Source: Flavobacteriaceae bacterium UBA4022
Lineage (GTDB): Bacteria; Bacteroidota; Bacteroidia; Flavobacteriales; Flavobacteriaceae
NCBI GenBank assembly: GCA_002384055.1
Contig: DGAU01000001.1
Coordinates: 53,329-86,918, forward strand
Reading direction: 5' to 3'
DNA: 33,590 bases
Shown here: positions 16,821-25,381 of the stretch, piece by piece
Numbering within the stretch: position 1 is the stretch's first letter
How the letters are laid out: every line of letters begins with the position of its first letter
Position numbers and translations under genes: made by a program
The notes under the pieces: model-generated
What the model was told of the DNA's origin: nothing
What the model saw: the letters and a program-made list of their open reading frames with translations, nothing else
Databases searched by the model: none

Positions 16821-16852
16821 TTGTTATATTCATTTTTTTTTTACTAAATTTA
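16821..16852 (+). promoter_or_regulatory. Predicted promoter of the T9SS-sorted Omp28-like gene
   Basis: TTG at 16821-16823, a 21-base spacer containing a long T-run, and TAAATTTA at 16845-16852 (seven of eight matches to TAnnTTTG). The start codon follows 48 bases after the -7 box. Confidence 0.45.
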
Positions 16853-16863
16853 AAATCTCATTC

Positions 16864-16884
16864 AAAAAGCATTAAAGGCTTTTT
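16864..16884 (+). other. Small hairpin in the leader of the Omp28-like gene
   Basis: AAAAAGC (16864-16870), a 7-base loop and GCTTTTT (16878-16884) can pair just upstream of the ATG at 16901. It resembles a weak terminator and may modulate expression; it may also be chance in AT-rich DNA. Confidence 0.3.
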
Positions 16885-16900
16885 TGTTAATCAAAAAAAC

Positions 16901-18586
16901 ATGAAAATAAATTATCTCTATTTAGGTCTTCTAGGCATATTCTCGTTAGGCGTCAACGCGCAGACCATCGTCTCCACACAACCCGAAAATGCCAAAGTGG
17001 TTTTGGAAGAATTCACTGGCATTTATTGTACCTATTGCCCTGATGGTCATGCGATAGCTCAGAGCATTCAAGACAACAATCCAGGAAATGTCTTCTTGGT
17101 TAACATCCATGTTGGTGGTTATTCTAATCCCAATGGAAATGATCCCGATTTCAGAACGCCTTGGGGCGCGGCAATTGTCGCCCAAACTGGGCTTGTAGGA
17201 TATCCAGGCGGCACAATCAATCGTCATTACTTTCCAGGCAGCTCCCAAAATGGTGCTACAGGAACTGCACAAAGCCGCAATCGATGGCCTATAACCACTA
17301 ATGAAACATTAGCTTTACCATCTTACCTTAATATGGCTGTAGAGTCAAGCATTGATGTGCAAACTAATGAACTTATAGTTCATGTAGAATCATACTACAC
17401 AGGAACCAGTCCAGAAAGCACAAACAAATTAAATATTGCTTTGTTACAAAATAATACTTTAGGTCCACAGACCGGTGGTGGCGCAGGTAATAATTACAAT
17501 CACATGCACCGCTTGATCGATATGATCACAGGGCAATGGGGTGAAGACGTTTCACCAACCACGGCAGGATCATTTATCGACCGCACATACACCTATCAGG
17601 TTCCAGCGGCGCACAACAACATTCCCATCAATATTTTGGATCTAGAAATTGTTGTTTTCATGACCGAAACCACTCAAGAAATCATTAGTGGTAATGGTGG
17701 CACGCCTACTTTCACGGGGATTACCCTTCAAAATGATGCGGATATTGAATCGGTATTAGCTATTAGTGACCAATGTGGTTATTTAGAGCCAGTGATCGAA
17801 TTAAAGAATAATGGAAACAATCCATTAGAATCTGTAGAGATGAGCTATTCGGTAAACGGTGGTAACGTGCAGACCTATACATGGACTGGAAATATACCTG
17901 CTCTTTATTCTGAAATAGTGACCTTACCTGGAATTGCCTTTGAGGTTCAGAGTACCAACACTTTTGATATCACTCTAGAAGCAGATGAGGATGTGTCCAA
18001 TAATACAGGATCACAAACCTTTAATGAGTTGACAGATTTGAACACCAATGAAGTGACTTTGATCTTAAATACGGATGCACAAGGCGCTGAATGCACCTGG
18101 GAAGTCATCGACGACAACGGAAATGCTGTTGTATCTGGTGGACCATACAGTGGGGTAACCAATGATGTACAGACCTTTACCCTTAACGGTGGTTGCTACA
18201 AATTCAAACTCTATGACTCAGGAAATAACGGAGGTGAGTCCATCGTTTTCTTTGATTCAGACAGCAATGTAATCTATAGTACCGGCGGACAGTATGGATC
18301 AGGCGCCTCAGTGACCTTCGCAACAGAGGCTAATTTAGGCATCAGCGACCAAGCTTTATCTAGTGTAGTACTCTATCCTAATCCAGCTAGTGGTTTGGTA
18401 ACTTTAGTCAATGCTCAAGACAGCAACGTGGTCATTTATGACTTACTTGGTAAATCAGTACTATCTTTTGAGGCCAAGAGCGCTCATGAAACCATCAATG
18501 TGTCTGGTCTTACCCGCGGCACTTACTTTGTTTCAATGACCCAAAACGGTTACAGATTGGTAGAGAAGTTGCTCATTGCGCAATAG
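16901..18586 (+). CDS. Omp28-related protein with CTYC motif and T9SS sorting domain
   Basis: A 561-residue secreted protein. It has a signal peptide (MKINYLYLGLLGIFSLGVNAQ), a thioredoxin-like Omp28 segment with VVLEEFTGIYCTYCPDGHA (33-51; C43, C46), a long beta-sandwich middle with TGGGAGNNYNHMHRL (about 196-210), further immunoglobulin-like parts, and a type A T9SS C-terminal domain (489-561) opening with LYPNPASG and ending LVEKLLIAQ. It should therefore be released or anchored at the cell surface, unlike the lipid-anchored Omp28-like protein at 12471. The FTGxxCxxCP signature is shared between the two. It is the last gene of the thiol-rich envelope cluster; its terminator overlaps the end of rsmG. 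Confidence 0.88.
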   Translation: MKINYLYLGLLGIFSLGVNAQTIVSTQPENAKVVLEEFTGIYCTYCPDGHAIAQSIQDNNPGNVFLVNIHVGGYSNPNGNDPDFRTPWGAAIVAQTGLVGYPGGTINRHYFPGSSQNGATGTAQSRNRWPITTNETLALPSYLNMAVESSIDVQTNELIVHVESYYTGTSPESTNKLNIALLQNNTLGPQTGGGAGNNYNHMHRLIDMITGQWGEDVSPTTAGSFIDRTYTYQVPAAHNNIPINILDLEIVVFMTETTQEIISGNGGTPTFTGITLQNDADIESVLAISDQCGYLEPVIELKNNGNNPLESVEMSYSVNGGNVQTYTWTGNIPALYSEIVTLPGIAFEVQSTNTFDITLEADEDVSNNTGSQTFNELTDLNTNEVTLILNTDAQGAECTWEVIDDNGNAVVSGGPYSGVTNDVQTFTLNGGCYKFKLYDSGNNGGESIVFFDSDSNVIYSTGGQYGSGASVTFATEANLGISDQALSSVVLYPNPASGLVTLVNAQDSNVVIYDLLGKSVLSFEAKSAHETINVSGLTRGTYFVSMTQNGYRLVEKLLIAQ

Positions 18587-18617
18587 CCAATGACCTGATT
18601 AAAACATTTAATTATTG

Positions 18618-18650
18618 AAAAAAAGCTTGAGCCCTGCTCAGGCTTTTTTT
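18618..18650. terminator. Bidirectional terminator overlapping the end of rsmG
   Basis: A7-GCTTGAGC (18618-18632), loop CCT, and GCTCAGGC-T7 (18636-18650) form a long stem with one G-T pair and U-runs in both directions. The rsmG stop codon (18638-18640) and its last four codons lie inside the right arm. It can end the gene at 16901 and rsmG alike. Confidence 0.88.
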
Positions 18651-19273
18651 CTTCTACCTAGCGGAAGATAGACTACTGCCTTAGTTTCAAAAAACTCCTC
18701 ATTAAAAAAAGTGGTAATGGGGGTTATTTTAGCTTTTGGAAACAGTTGTAGCTCATCGGCTAAATCCCCTCCTTTAAGGTAAAGGATCCCATTGGGGACA
18801 TCATGATGTTGGGCTCGGGCGATTTTGGTGTTGACCCACGGCACAAAAACGTCCATTTTGGTCACCGCACGACTCACTACAAAATCGTAGGTACCACTCA
18901 CCTGCTCTGCGCGCAAGTGATGTCCGACGACATTAGTCAATCCTATGGCCTGGGCCACTTCACGGACTACTTTTATTTTTTTACCAACACTATCGACCAA
19001 TGTAAATGCAGTCTCAGGATACAATATCGCTAAAGGTATTCCTGGAAACCCACCACCAGTGCCGACGTCAAGAATCCGACTGCGGTCGTTAAATGGTTGC
19101 ACCTTGGCAATGGCTAATGAGTGCAAGACATGCCGCGGATAAAGCAAATCGATGTCCTTACGAGAAATCAAATTAATTTGCTCATTCCAAAACCGATAAA
19201 GATCGCTCAGGGCTCCGAACTGATCGATTTGTTTCGCAGACAAATCGGGAAAATAGTGCTGAATCAATTCCAT
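18638..19273 (-). CDS. rsmG: 16S rRNA (guanine-527-N7)-methyltransferase
   Basis: RsmG (GidB) methylates N7 of G527 in 16S rRNA using SAM. The 211-residue protein has the family N-terminus (LYRFWNEQINLISRKD, 25-40; YPRHVLHSL, 45-53), SAM motif I LDVGTGGGFPGIP (68-80), LVDSVGKKI (92-100) and FVVSRAV (131-137). Its last residues, GRRKKA, are coded by the A-run of the shared terminator. It is divergent from the desaturase gene and stands alone, without gidA. Loss of this enzyme gives low-level streptomycin resistance in other bacteria; the protein here looks intact. Confidence 0.96.
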   Translation of the reverse strand: MELIQHYFPDLSAKQIDQFGALSDLYRFWNEQINLISRKDIDLLYPRHVLHSLAIAKVQPFNDRSRILDVGTGGGFPGIPLAILYPETAFTLVDSVGKKIKVVREVAQAIGLTNVVGHHLRAEQVSGTYDFVVSRAVTKMDVFVPWVNTKIARAQHHDVPNGILYLKGGDLADELQLFPKAKITPITTFFNEEFFETKAVVYLPLGRRKKA

Positions 19274-19399
19274 GGAAAGTTATTAACCGCAAATGTAAGT
19301 TTTCCTTAATAATTTTAGAAGAGATTATCGAGGTATTCCCGATTCAGATATGTATTTTCGTGCTTGGTAAAAAAGTATTTTGCTTCAAACTAGAATTCT

Positions 19400-20500
19400 G
19401 TGAATCAACAAACTGTAAAATTTCCCCGTAGCGATAGCGCCCAATTTTTCAAAACGCTTAACAAGCGTGTCAATAATTATTTCAAAGAAAATAATATGTC
19501 GAAATCGGGCAATTGGGCCCTGCATTTAAAAACATTAGTCATGTTCACTCTATACATGGGTCCTTATTTCATGATTTGGCTCATGGACTTATCTGGTTGG
19601 ACGCAACTCTTATTGTCCGTAGTTATGGGCTTAGGAATGGCCGGGGTCGGCATGAATGTCATGCACGATGCCAATCATGGGGCCTATTCCAATAAAAAAT
19701 GGGTCAATAAAATTCTGGGCAGCAGCATCTATATTTTGGCTGGAAATGTCTATAATTGGCAAGTACAACATAATGTTTTACACCATACCTACACCAATAT
19801 TCATGGCCATGACGAAGATCTAGAAGCCGGGAGAATATTGCGCTTTTCGGAGCATGCTCCGTGGCGCAAATTTCATAAATTCCAACATTATTATGGTGTA
19901 TTCTTATATGGGTTACTGACCATCAATTGGGTTCTGACCTCGGACTTTCTCCAAACAAGTCGGTATTTAAAACGCAAGCTATCCTACGGCCAGTTTCCAA
20001 ATCCGGTCAAACAATGGAGCATTTTGGTGTTTACCAAAATTTTATACATGACTATTTGGATGGTCATCCCCCTTGTATTCTTCGACCTTGCTTGGTGGAA
20101 AATCATTTTAGGTTTTGTGATCATGCATTATACCGCTGGAATGATCTTGAGTATGGTATTTCAGCTCGCGCATGTTATAGAAGATACAACCATGCCATTG
20201 CCTGATGAATCAGGTACCATGAAAAACACATGGGCGATCCATCAATTGTTTACAACCGTAAATTTTTCTACCAAAAACAGACTTATAAATTATTTTACTG
20301 GCGGGCTAAATCATCAGGTAGAACACCATATTTTTCCCAACATTAGTCATGTTCATTATAAGAAAATAGCCAAGATTGTGAAAAAAACAGCAAGTGAATT
20401 CAACTTGCCCTACCACGAATACAAAACAACGCGTCAAGCTATTATTGCCCACCTCAGACATCTCAAACAAATGGGGATGAAACCCGCTATTGCTGCCTAA
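19400..20500 (+). CDS. Membrane fatty acid desaturase, front-end type
   Basis: A 366-residue membrane di-iron desaturase acting on acyl chains of CoA or lipids. The three histidine boxes are HDANH (89-93), HNVLHH (124-129) and QVEHH (306-310). The glutamine in the third box is characteristic of front-end desaturases (delta-5/6 type), and no cytochrome b5 domain is fused. There are two pairs of hydrophobic helices (about 44-85 and 205-255). The start codon is GTG at 19400: an in-frame TAG lies two codons before it, and the segment VKFPRSDSAQFFKTLNKRVN (residues 6-25) resembles the conserved N-terminus of Flavobacteriia homologues. The first ATG, at 19496, would remove it. The aminotransferase follows after 2 bases. 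Confidence 0.9.
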   Translation: MNQQTVKFPRSDSAQFFKTLNKRVNNYFKENNMSKSGNWALHLKTLVMFTLYMGPYFMIWLMDLSGWTQLLLSVVMGLGMAGVGMNVMHDANHGAYSNKKWVNKILGSSIYILAGNVYNWQVQHNVLHHTYTNIHGHDEDLEAGRILRFSEHAPWRKFHKFQHYYGVFLYGLLTINWVLTSDFLQTSRYLKRKLSYGQFPNPVKQWSILVFTKILYMTIWMVIPLVFFDLAWWKIILGFVIMHYTAGMILSMVFQLAHVIEDTTMPLPDESGTMKNTWAIHQLFTTVNFSTKNRLINYFTGGLNHQVEHHIFPNISHVHYKKIAKIVKKTASEFNLPYHEYKTTRQAIIAHLRHLKQMGMKPAIAA

Positions 20501-20502
20501 TT

Positions 20503-21696
20503 ATGAATGCATATTTATCCGACAGAGTAAACCAAATGGCAACCTCTGCCACCCTTGCTATGGCCGCTAAGGCCAGAGAATTAAAAGAACAAGGCAAGTC
20601 CATTATTGGCTTAAGTTTAGGAGAACCTGACTTTACTGTCCCTGATTTTGTCAAACAGGCCGCCATTCAGGCCATTAACGATGACTACCATGCCTATAGC
20701 CCTGTAGATGGATATGCGGCATTAAAAAAAGCAATACAATTCAAATTTAAGCGGGATAACGGTCTAGACTATGCCCCAGAACAGATTGTGGTGTCCACAG
20801 GAGCCAAACAATCTTTGGCTAATTTGGCTCAAGTACTGCTTAACGATGGTGATGAAGTTCTGCTTCCGGCACCCTATTGGGTGAGTTATGCCGACATTGC
20901 CGAGATGGCAGGCGGCGTTCCTGTGGAAATCCAGGCCAGTATTGACACTGATTTTAAAATCACACCAGAGGATCTCGAAAAAGCGATCACACCCAAAACC
21001 AAGATGATGATCTATAGCTCCCCTTGTAATCCAAGTGGGTCGGTCTATAGCCGTGACGAATTGCGCGCGCTGGCAGATGTTTTGGTCAAGCACCCGCAAA
21101 TCGTTGTCATCAGTGATGAAATATACGAACACATCAATTTTTCAGGAAGCCACTGCTCTATGGCTCAGTTTGCAGATATGTACGACCGCACTGTCACCGT
21201 AAATGGTGTCTCAAAAGCCTTTGCCATGACCGGCTGGCGCATAGGATATATCGGCGGCCCCGCTTACATCGCTCGGGCTTGTAATAAGATGCAAGGGCAA
21301 GTCACCAGTGGCGCCAATTGTATCGCGCAAATGGCGGCCGTTAAGGCCCTAGAAACCCCTCCTGAAGCCATAAAATATATGGTGGACGCCTTTAAAGAGC
21401 GCCGTAGCCTCATCCTGAATTTACTGGCCGAAATTCCAGGATTCAAAACCAATATTCCCGAAGGAGCATTTTATGTGTTTCCTGACATCTCCTATTATTT
21501 AGGACGTACCATATCGGGACAAAAGATTGCCACCGCCGGCGATTTCGCGCTATTTCTCTTGGAGAAAGCCGGAGTGGCCACAGTGACTGGAGAAGCCTTC
21601 GGCGACCCGAATTGTATCCGCATCTCTTATGCCGCAGCAGAAAGTGACATAATTGAGGCCATCAAGCGCATCAAATCGGCGTTAAAGGTCGATTAA
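20503..21696 (+). CDS. Class I/II PLP-dependent aminotransferase (aspartate aminotransferase-like)
   Basis: A 397-residue fold-type I aminotransferase, probably an Ib-type aspartate aminotransferase exchanging amino groups between aspartate or a related acid and 2-oxoglutarate. Key residues: the Schiff-base lysine K238 in NGVSKAFAMTGWR, N176 in PCNPSG, D205 and Y208 in SDEIYEH, and R373 in CIRIS, which binds the alpha-carboxylate. GLSLGEPDF (36-44) and PVDGY (67-71) are typical for subgroup Ib. It begins 2 bases after the desaturase stop and is surely cotranscribed, though no metabolic link is clear. Exact substrate is not deducible here. Confidence 0.92.
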   Translation: MNAYLSDRVNQMATSATLAMAAKARELKEQGKSIIGLSLGEPDFTVPDFVKQAAIQAINDDYHAYSPVDGYAALKKAIQFKFKRDNGLDYAPEQIVVSTGAKQSLANLAQVLLNDGDEVLLPAPYWVSYADIAEMAGGVPVEIQASIDTDFKITPEDLEKAITPKTKMMIYSSPCNPSGSVYSRDELRALADVLVKHPQIVVISDEIYEHINFSGSHCSMAQFADMYDRTVTVNGVSKAFAMTGWRIGYIGGPAYIARACNKMQGQVTSGANCIAQMAAVKALETPPEAIKYMVDAFKERRSLILNLLAEIPGFKTNIPEGAFYVFPDISYYLGRTISGQKIATAGDFALFLLEKAGVATVTGEAFGDPNCIRISYAAAESDIIEAIKRIKSALKVD

Positions 21697-21841
21697 ACAC
21701 AATAAAATAGCAACTACTATAGGCGCCATTACTGTATCTAGCAGGTCACGATACACAACATTACCGCGTACTTTGTTGTGGTATTTGTGCTTAATGAAGT
21801 GATTAAAGATCTAAGATGTCAATAACCCTAAAGTTACTTTT

Positions 21842-23005
21842 ATGGCAAAGATAATACTCCTGGGATCTGGAGAATTAGGTAAAGAATTTGTGATTGCGGC
21901 GCAGCGACTCGGCCAAACGGTCATCGCAGTAGATGCTTACCCAGGTGCTCCTGCCATGCAAGTGGCCGATGGCTACGAGGTCATCAATATGCTCGACGGC
22001 GCGGCACTGGATGCCGTCATCAGCAAACACCAACCGGATTATATTGTGCCCGAGATCGAAGCCATCCGAACAGAACGGTTTTATGATTACGAGCAACAAG
22101 GCTACCACGTGGTGCCCTCAGCCAAGGCGGCAAATTTTACCATGAACCGAAAGGCCATTCGAAACTTAGCAGCACAAACTCTGGGGCTCAAAACAGCGCC
22201 ATATGCCTACGCCCAGAGCTTTGAGGAGCTAAAAGCCGCAGTAGTAAAAATAGGCGTTCCCTGCGTGGTAAAACCCCTAATGTCTTCCAGTGGAAAAGGC
22301 CAATCCACTATCACAAATACTAATGAAATAGAGGCATGCTGGACCTATGCACAGGAAGGTTCACGCGGTGATGTCTCGGAAGTTATCGTCGAGGCCTTTA
22401 TTGATTTTGACTATGAAATTACCCTGTTGACCGTAACACAGAACGAGGGCGCAACGCTTTTTTGCCCCCCCATAGGGCACCGACAAGAGCGGGGCGATTA
22501 TCAAGAGAGCTGGCAACCAGCGACCATGGACCAGGCCGCCTTAAAGACAGCACAAGACATGGCCGACAAAGTCACCCATGCTTTAGGTGGAGCAGGCTTA
22601 TGGGGCGTAGAGTTTTTTATTGCGCGTGATGGCGTTTACTTTTCTGAACTCTCTCCACGACCTCATGACACGGGTATGGTGACCTTAGCAGGAACGCAAC
22701 ACCTCAATGAGTTTGAATTACACCTTAGGGCGATACTTGGGCTGCCCATAGGCCCAATTCACTTAGAACGCAAAGGGGCTTCAGCTGTTATTTTGGCCCA
22801 GGAAGTATCCGATAACCCAAGGTATGAAGGGCTGCACAACATTACCCAGCACACCAATGCTGATCTCCGGATTTTTGGCAAACCCACTGCACGGCCCTAC
22901 CGACGTATGGGTGTGGTGGTCACCCATGGCCCCCTGGATCAAGATGTCGCCGAGCTTACTGAGTACGCCAAAGCATTAGCTGCAAAAGTTACTGTTCAAT
23001 GTTAG
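21842..23005 (+). CDS. purT: Formate-dependent phosphoribosylglycinamide formyltransferase (GAR transformylase 2)
   Basis: PurT makes formyl-GAR from GAR, formate and ATP in purine synthesis, needing no folate. The 387 residues form an ATP-grasp enzyme: N-terminal LLGSGELGKE (6-15), PEIEAI (70-75), the ATP loop KPLMSSSGKGQS (144-155), GVEFF (255-259), the metal-binding ELSPRPHDTG (269-278) and RRMGVV (354-359). Length is normal. It stands alone, with a 145-base gap before it that shows no strong promoter or hairpin. Confidence 0.96.
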   Translation: MAKIILLGSGELGKEFVIAAQRLGQTVIAVDAYPGAPAMQVADGYEVINMLDGAALDAVISKHQPDYIVPEIEAIRTERFYDYEQQGYHVVPSAKAANFTMNRKAIRNLAAQTLGLKTAPYAYAQSFEELKAAVVKIGVPCVVKPLMSSSGKGQSTITNTNEIEACWTYAQEGSRGDVSEVIVEAFIDFDYEITLLTVTQNEGATLFCPPIGHRQERGDYQESWQPATMDQAALKTAQDMADKVTHALGGAGLWGVEFFIARDGVYFSELSPRPHDTGMVTLAGTQHLNEFELHLRAILGLPIGPIHLERKGASAVILAQEVSDNPRYEGLHNITQHTNADLRIFGKPTARPYRRMGVVVTHGPLDQDVAELTEYAKALAAKVTVQC

Positions 23006-23062
23006 TGTCCTGAAATACAGCGTACTATTTCAATTGTCATTGCTTTGATGTATCTTTAAATC

Positions 23063-23875
23063 ATGAAAGCCTATCTCGTATCCTTATTTATTTTTCTTGG
23101 CTTTCAGGGCAAGGCTCAAGAAGACATCCTGTTTTCGGTATACTTCGCTCATGACCAATACACCTTAGAGGAGTCCCACCTTGTCCTTATTGACAGTCTC
23201 AATAAGGTGGAAGACAAAGCACAATACGACATTCATATCAAAGGCTTCACCAATAGTATTGGTCCCGGGCAATACAATTTGGAACTTTCGAGGAAACGGG
23301 CCGAAGAAGTCAAAAAATACCTGCGCTCTTTTACCATTATATCCAGCATTGGCCATGGAGAACTGGGCACAGAAGATGCCAATAACCGTCGGGTGGAAGT
23401 ATTGTTTCATCATAAATCACGTCACATTCCATTGCCGGGAGAACGCTTCGAACGCCCCATCATGATGGATAGTTTAGCCAACATGATCCCTCATTTTGAC
23501 ATGCCTGTTGTCGGCGAAAAAATTGCTTTAAACGGCATTCTGTTCTACCCCGATCAGGATGTCATTATGGATGAATCCGTGCCAGCCTTAGAAGGTCTGA
23601 TTGGCGTCTTGAATTACCACCGCAACATAAAATTCAAGCTCATTGGGCATATTTGCTGCGGTGACCCAGAACAGCCCGGTATGGACGTGGTCAACACGCG
23701 TACCGGTGAAAAAAATCTCTCCGAAGCAAGGGCGCGATCTGTCTATTTATACTTACTTAAAAAAGGTATCGACCGACGCCGTATGCGTTATTTAGGCATG
23801 GCTTACCGACACCCTACAGTCAAAGGTGACGAGTTTGATCGACGGGTTGAAATTGAAATAACGTCTATCGATTGA
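23063..23875 (+). CDS. Exported protein with two tandem OmpA-like domains
   Basis: A 270-residue envelope protein with a signal peptide (MKAYLVSLFIFLGFQGKAQ). Two OmpA C-terminal-like domains follow: the first at about 22-116 (IKGFTNSIG at 59-67, LSRKRAEEVKKYL at 75-87, NNRRVEV at 107-113), the second at about 158-267 (FKLIGHICCGDP at 191-202, LSEARARSVYLYLLKKG at 219-235, FDRRVEIEI at 258-266). Such domains bind the diaminopimelate of peptidoglycan. There is no barrel, TPR or lipobox, so the protein is probably soluble in the periplasm. The second domain holds an adjacent cysteine pair (C198, C199). The stop abuts the convergent trkH stop with no base between. Confidence 0.88.
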   Translation: MKAYLVSLFIFLGFQGKAQEDILFSVYFAHDQYTLEESHLVLIDSLNKVEDKAQYDIHIKGFTNSIGPGQYNLELSRKRAEEVKKYLRSFTIISSIGHGELGTEDANNRRVEVLFHHKSRHIPLPGERFERPIMMDSLANMIPHFDMPVVGEKIALNGILFYPDQDVIMDESVPALEGLIGVLNYHRNIKFKLIGHICCGDPEQPGMDVVNTRTGEKNLSEARARSVYLYLLKKGIDRRRMRYLGMAYRHPTVKGDEFDRRVEIEITSID

Positions 23876-25381
23876 TCAGCGATTACGCCAAAAGAAGGGG
23901 GTGAATAGAATCAATACGGTAAATAATTCCAAACGGCCGATGAGCATCAAAAAACTCGCCCACCATTTGGCCGGGAGCGACAAATCGTGATAGGTGTGTA
24001 CCGGACCTAAATCCCCCAAAGCAGGACCAACGTTACCTAAGGTAGAGGCTGCGCCACCAAGAGCTGTTTGAAAATCTAAGCCCAATAAAGAAAATACCAA
24101 AACACCAACAATAAAAGAAAGCATGTACAGGATAAAAAATCCCAGGACATTAAATACAATAGATTGGTGTACCGAACGGTTGTTGTAGCGCACAGGCAAT
24201 ATAGCATTGGGATGCAATGTTCGTTTGAATTCGAGTACCCCGTTTTTGATCATGATCAAATGACGCACTATTTTAATACCTCCTGAGGTTGATCCTGCCG
24301 AGCCTCCCAAAAACATCAAACCAAAGAAAATGATGGTCAAAAGCGGTGTCCACGCCGTAAAATCGGCCGTAACAAATCCAGTAGTGGTAATAAGTGCTAG
24401 CACCTGAAACAATCCATGGCGCAATGCACTCTCTAGTGGACCATATACCATCGGATGTGCAATAGACGAGGCCGCAAGATCAGCCTGCGTATAAATAAAT
24501 AAGGCCGTCACAAGGGTTAGAGCGACAATAAAAAATCCGTATAGCTTGAATTCCTCATCGTTGATTATTTTTGAAAAACGCCCCTTAAACGCGAAGTAAC
24601 TCAAGACAAAATTGGTCCCTGCCAAAAACATAAAGACCATGATAATGTATTGAATGAGTGGCTGGTCATTCCAAAAAGAAACACTGGCGTTTTTGGTAGA
24701 AAACCCACCCGTGCTCAAAGTGCTTAACGAATGATTGATGGCGTCAAAAAACGACATTCCTGCCGCCCAAAGCAACAAAGTTTCGGCCAAGGTATACCCG
24801 ACATAAATAAGCCACAGACGTTTCGCGGTATCAGTAATTCGTGGATGCAACTTATCCCCACCAGGGCCTGGTGCCTCAGCGGCAAATAACTGCATGCCCC
24901 CAATCCCCAGCAATGGCAGAATGGCAATAGCCAAAACAATAATCCCCATACCCCCAATCCAATGGGTAATACTGCGCCAAAACAAAATCCCTTTGGGCAG
25001 CGCCTCGACATCATTGAGTATGGTGGCACCCGTGGTTGTAAAACCACTCATGGTTTCAAAAAAAGCATTGGTAAAACCGGGAATGGTCCCCGTGAGTAAA
25101 TAAGGTAAGGTCCCAATAAGGGCCATGAAAAACCACCCAAAGGCCACGATGATATATCCCTCTTTTTTTTGTAATTCTTTGCGGTGGTTGCGGGTTAAGA
25201 CCATCGCAATGACCCCAAGAGCAGTGGCCAAAAGACTGGCCTGAAGTAATTCGAAAACGACACCGTCCTGATAGAGATAACTCACCAGTGTCGCCAAGAG
25301 CATGAAGCCCCCATTTACCACAAATAACAAACCAATAAGATGGGCTATTATTCTGGCGTTTATTTTGAAGAACCCGCCCAT
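23876..25381 (-). CDS. trkH: Trk-type potassium uptake protein TrkH
   Basis: TrkH is the membrane pore of the Trk K+ uptake system. The 501 residues are highly hydrophobic with four M1-P-M2 repeats; the selectivity-filter segments are TTTGAT (115-120), TGGFST (224-229), TTGFVT (333-338) and NVGPA (450-454). The gating loop in the third repeat, GSAGSTSGG (360-368), is present. The ATG directly follows the TAA of trkA without a spacer, so the two are translationally coupled and encode pore and regulatory subunit. Confidence 0.96.
   Translation of the reverse strand: MGGFFKINARIIAHLIGLLFVVNGGFMLLATLVSYLYQDGVVFELLQASLLATALGVIAMVLTRNHRKELQKKEGYIIVAFGWFFMALIGTLPYLLTGTIPGFTNAFFETMSGFTTTGATILNDVEALPKGILFWRSITHWIGGMGIIVLAIAILPLLGIGGMQLFAAEAPGPGGDKLHPRITDTAKRLWLIYVGYTLAETLLLWAAGMSFFDAINHSLSTLSTGGFSTKNASVSFWNDQPLIQYIIMVFMFLAGTNFVLSYFAFKGRFSKIINDEEFKLYGFFIVALTLVTALFIYTQADLAASSIAHPMVYGPLESALRHGLFQVLALITTTGFVTADFTAWTPLLTIIFFGLMFLGGSAGSTSGGIKIVRHLIMIKNGVLEFKRTLHPNAILPVRYNNRSVHQSIVFNVLGFFILYMLSFIVGVLVFSLLGLDFQTALGGAASTLGNVGPALGDLGPVHTYHDLSLPAKWWASFLMLIGRLELFTVLILFTPFFWRNR

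Noticed and set aside
20764..21132. 122-residue frame antisense to the aminotransferase
   Set aside because: Shadow of the conserved coding sequence with no start context or domain.
21697..21841. Possible promoter or small RNA before purT
   Set aside because: I found no -33/-7 pair with good spacing, no hairpin and no open frame of note.
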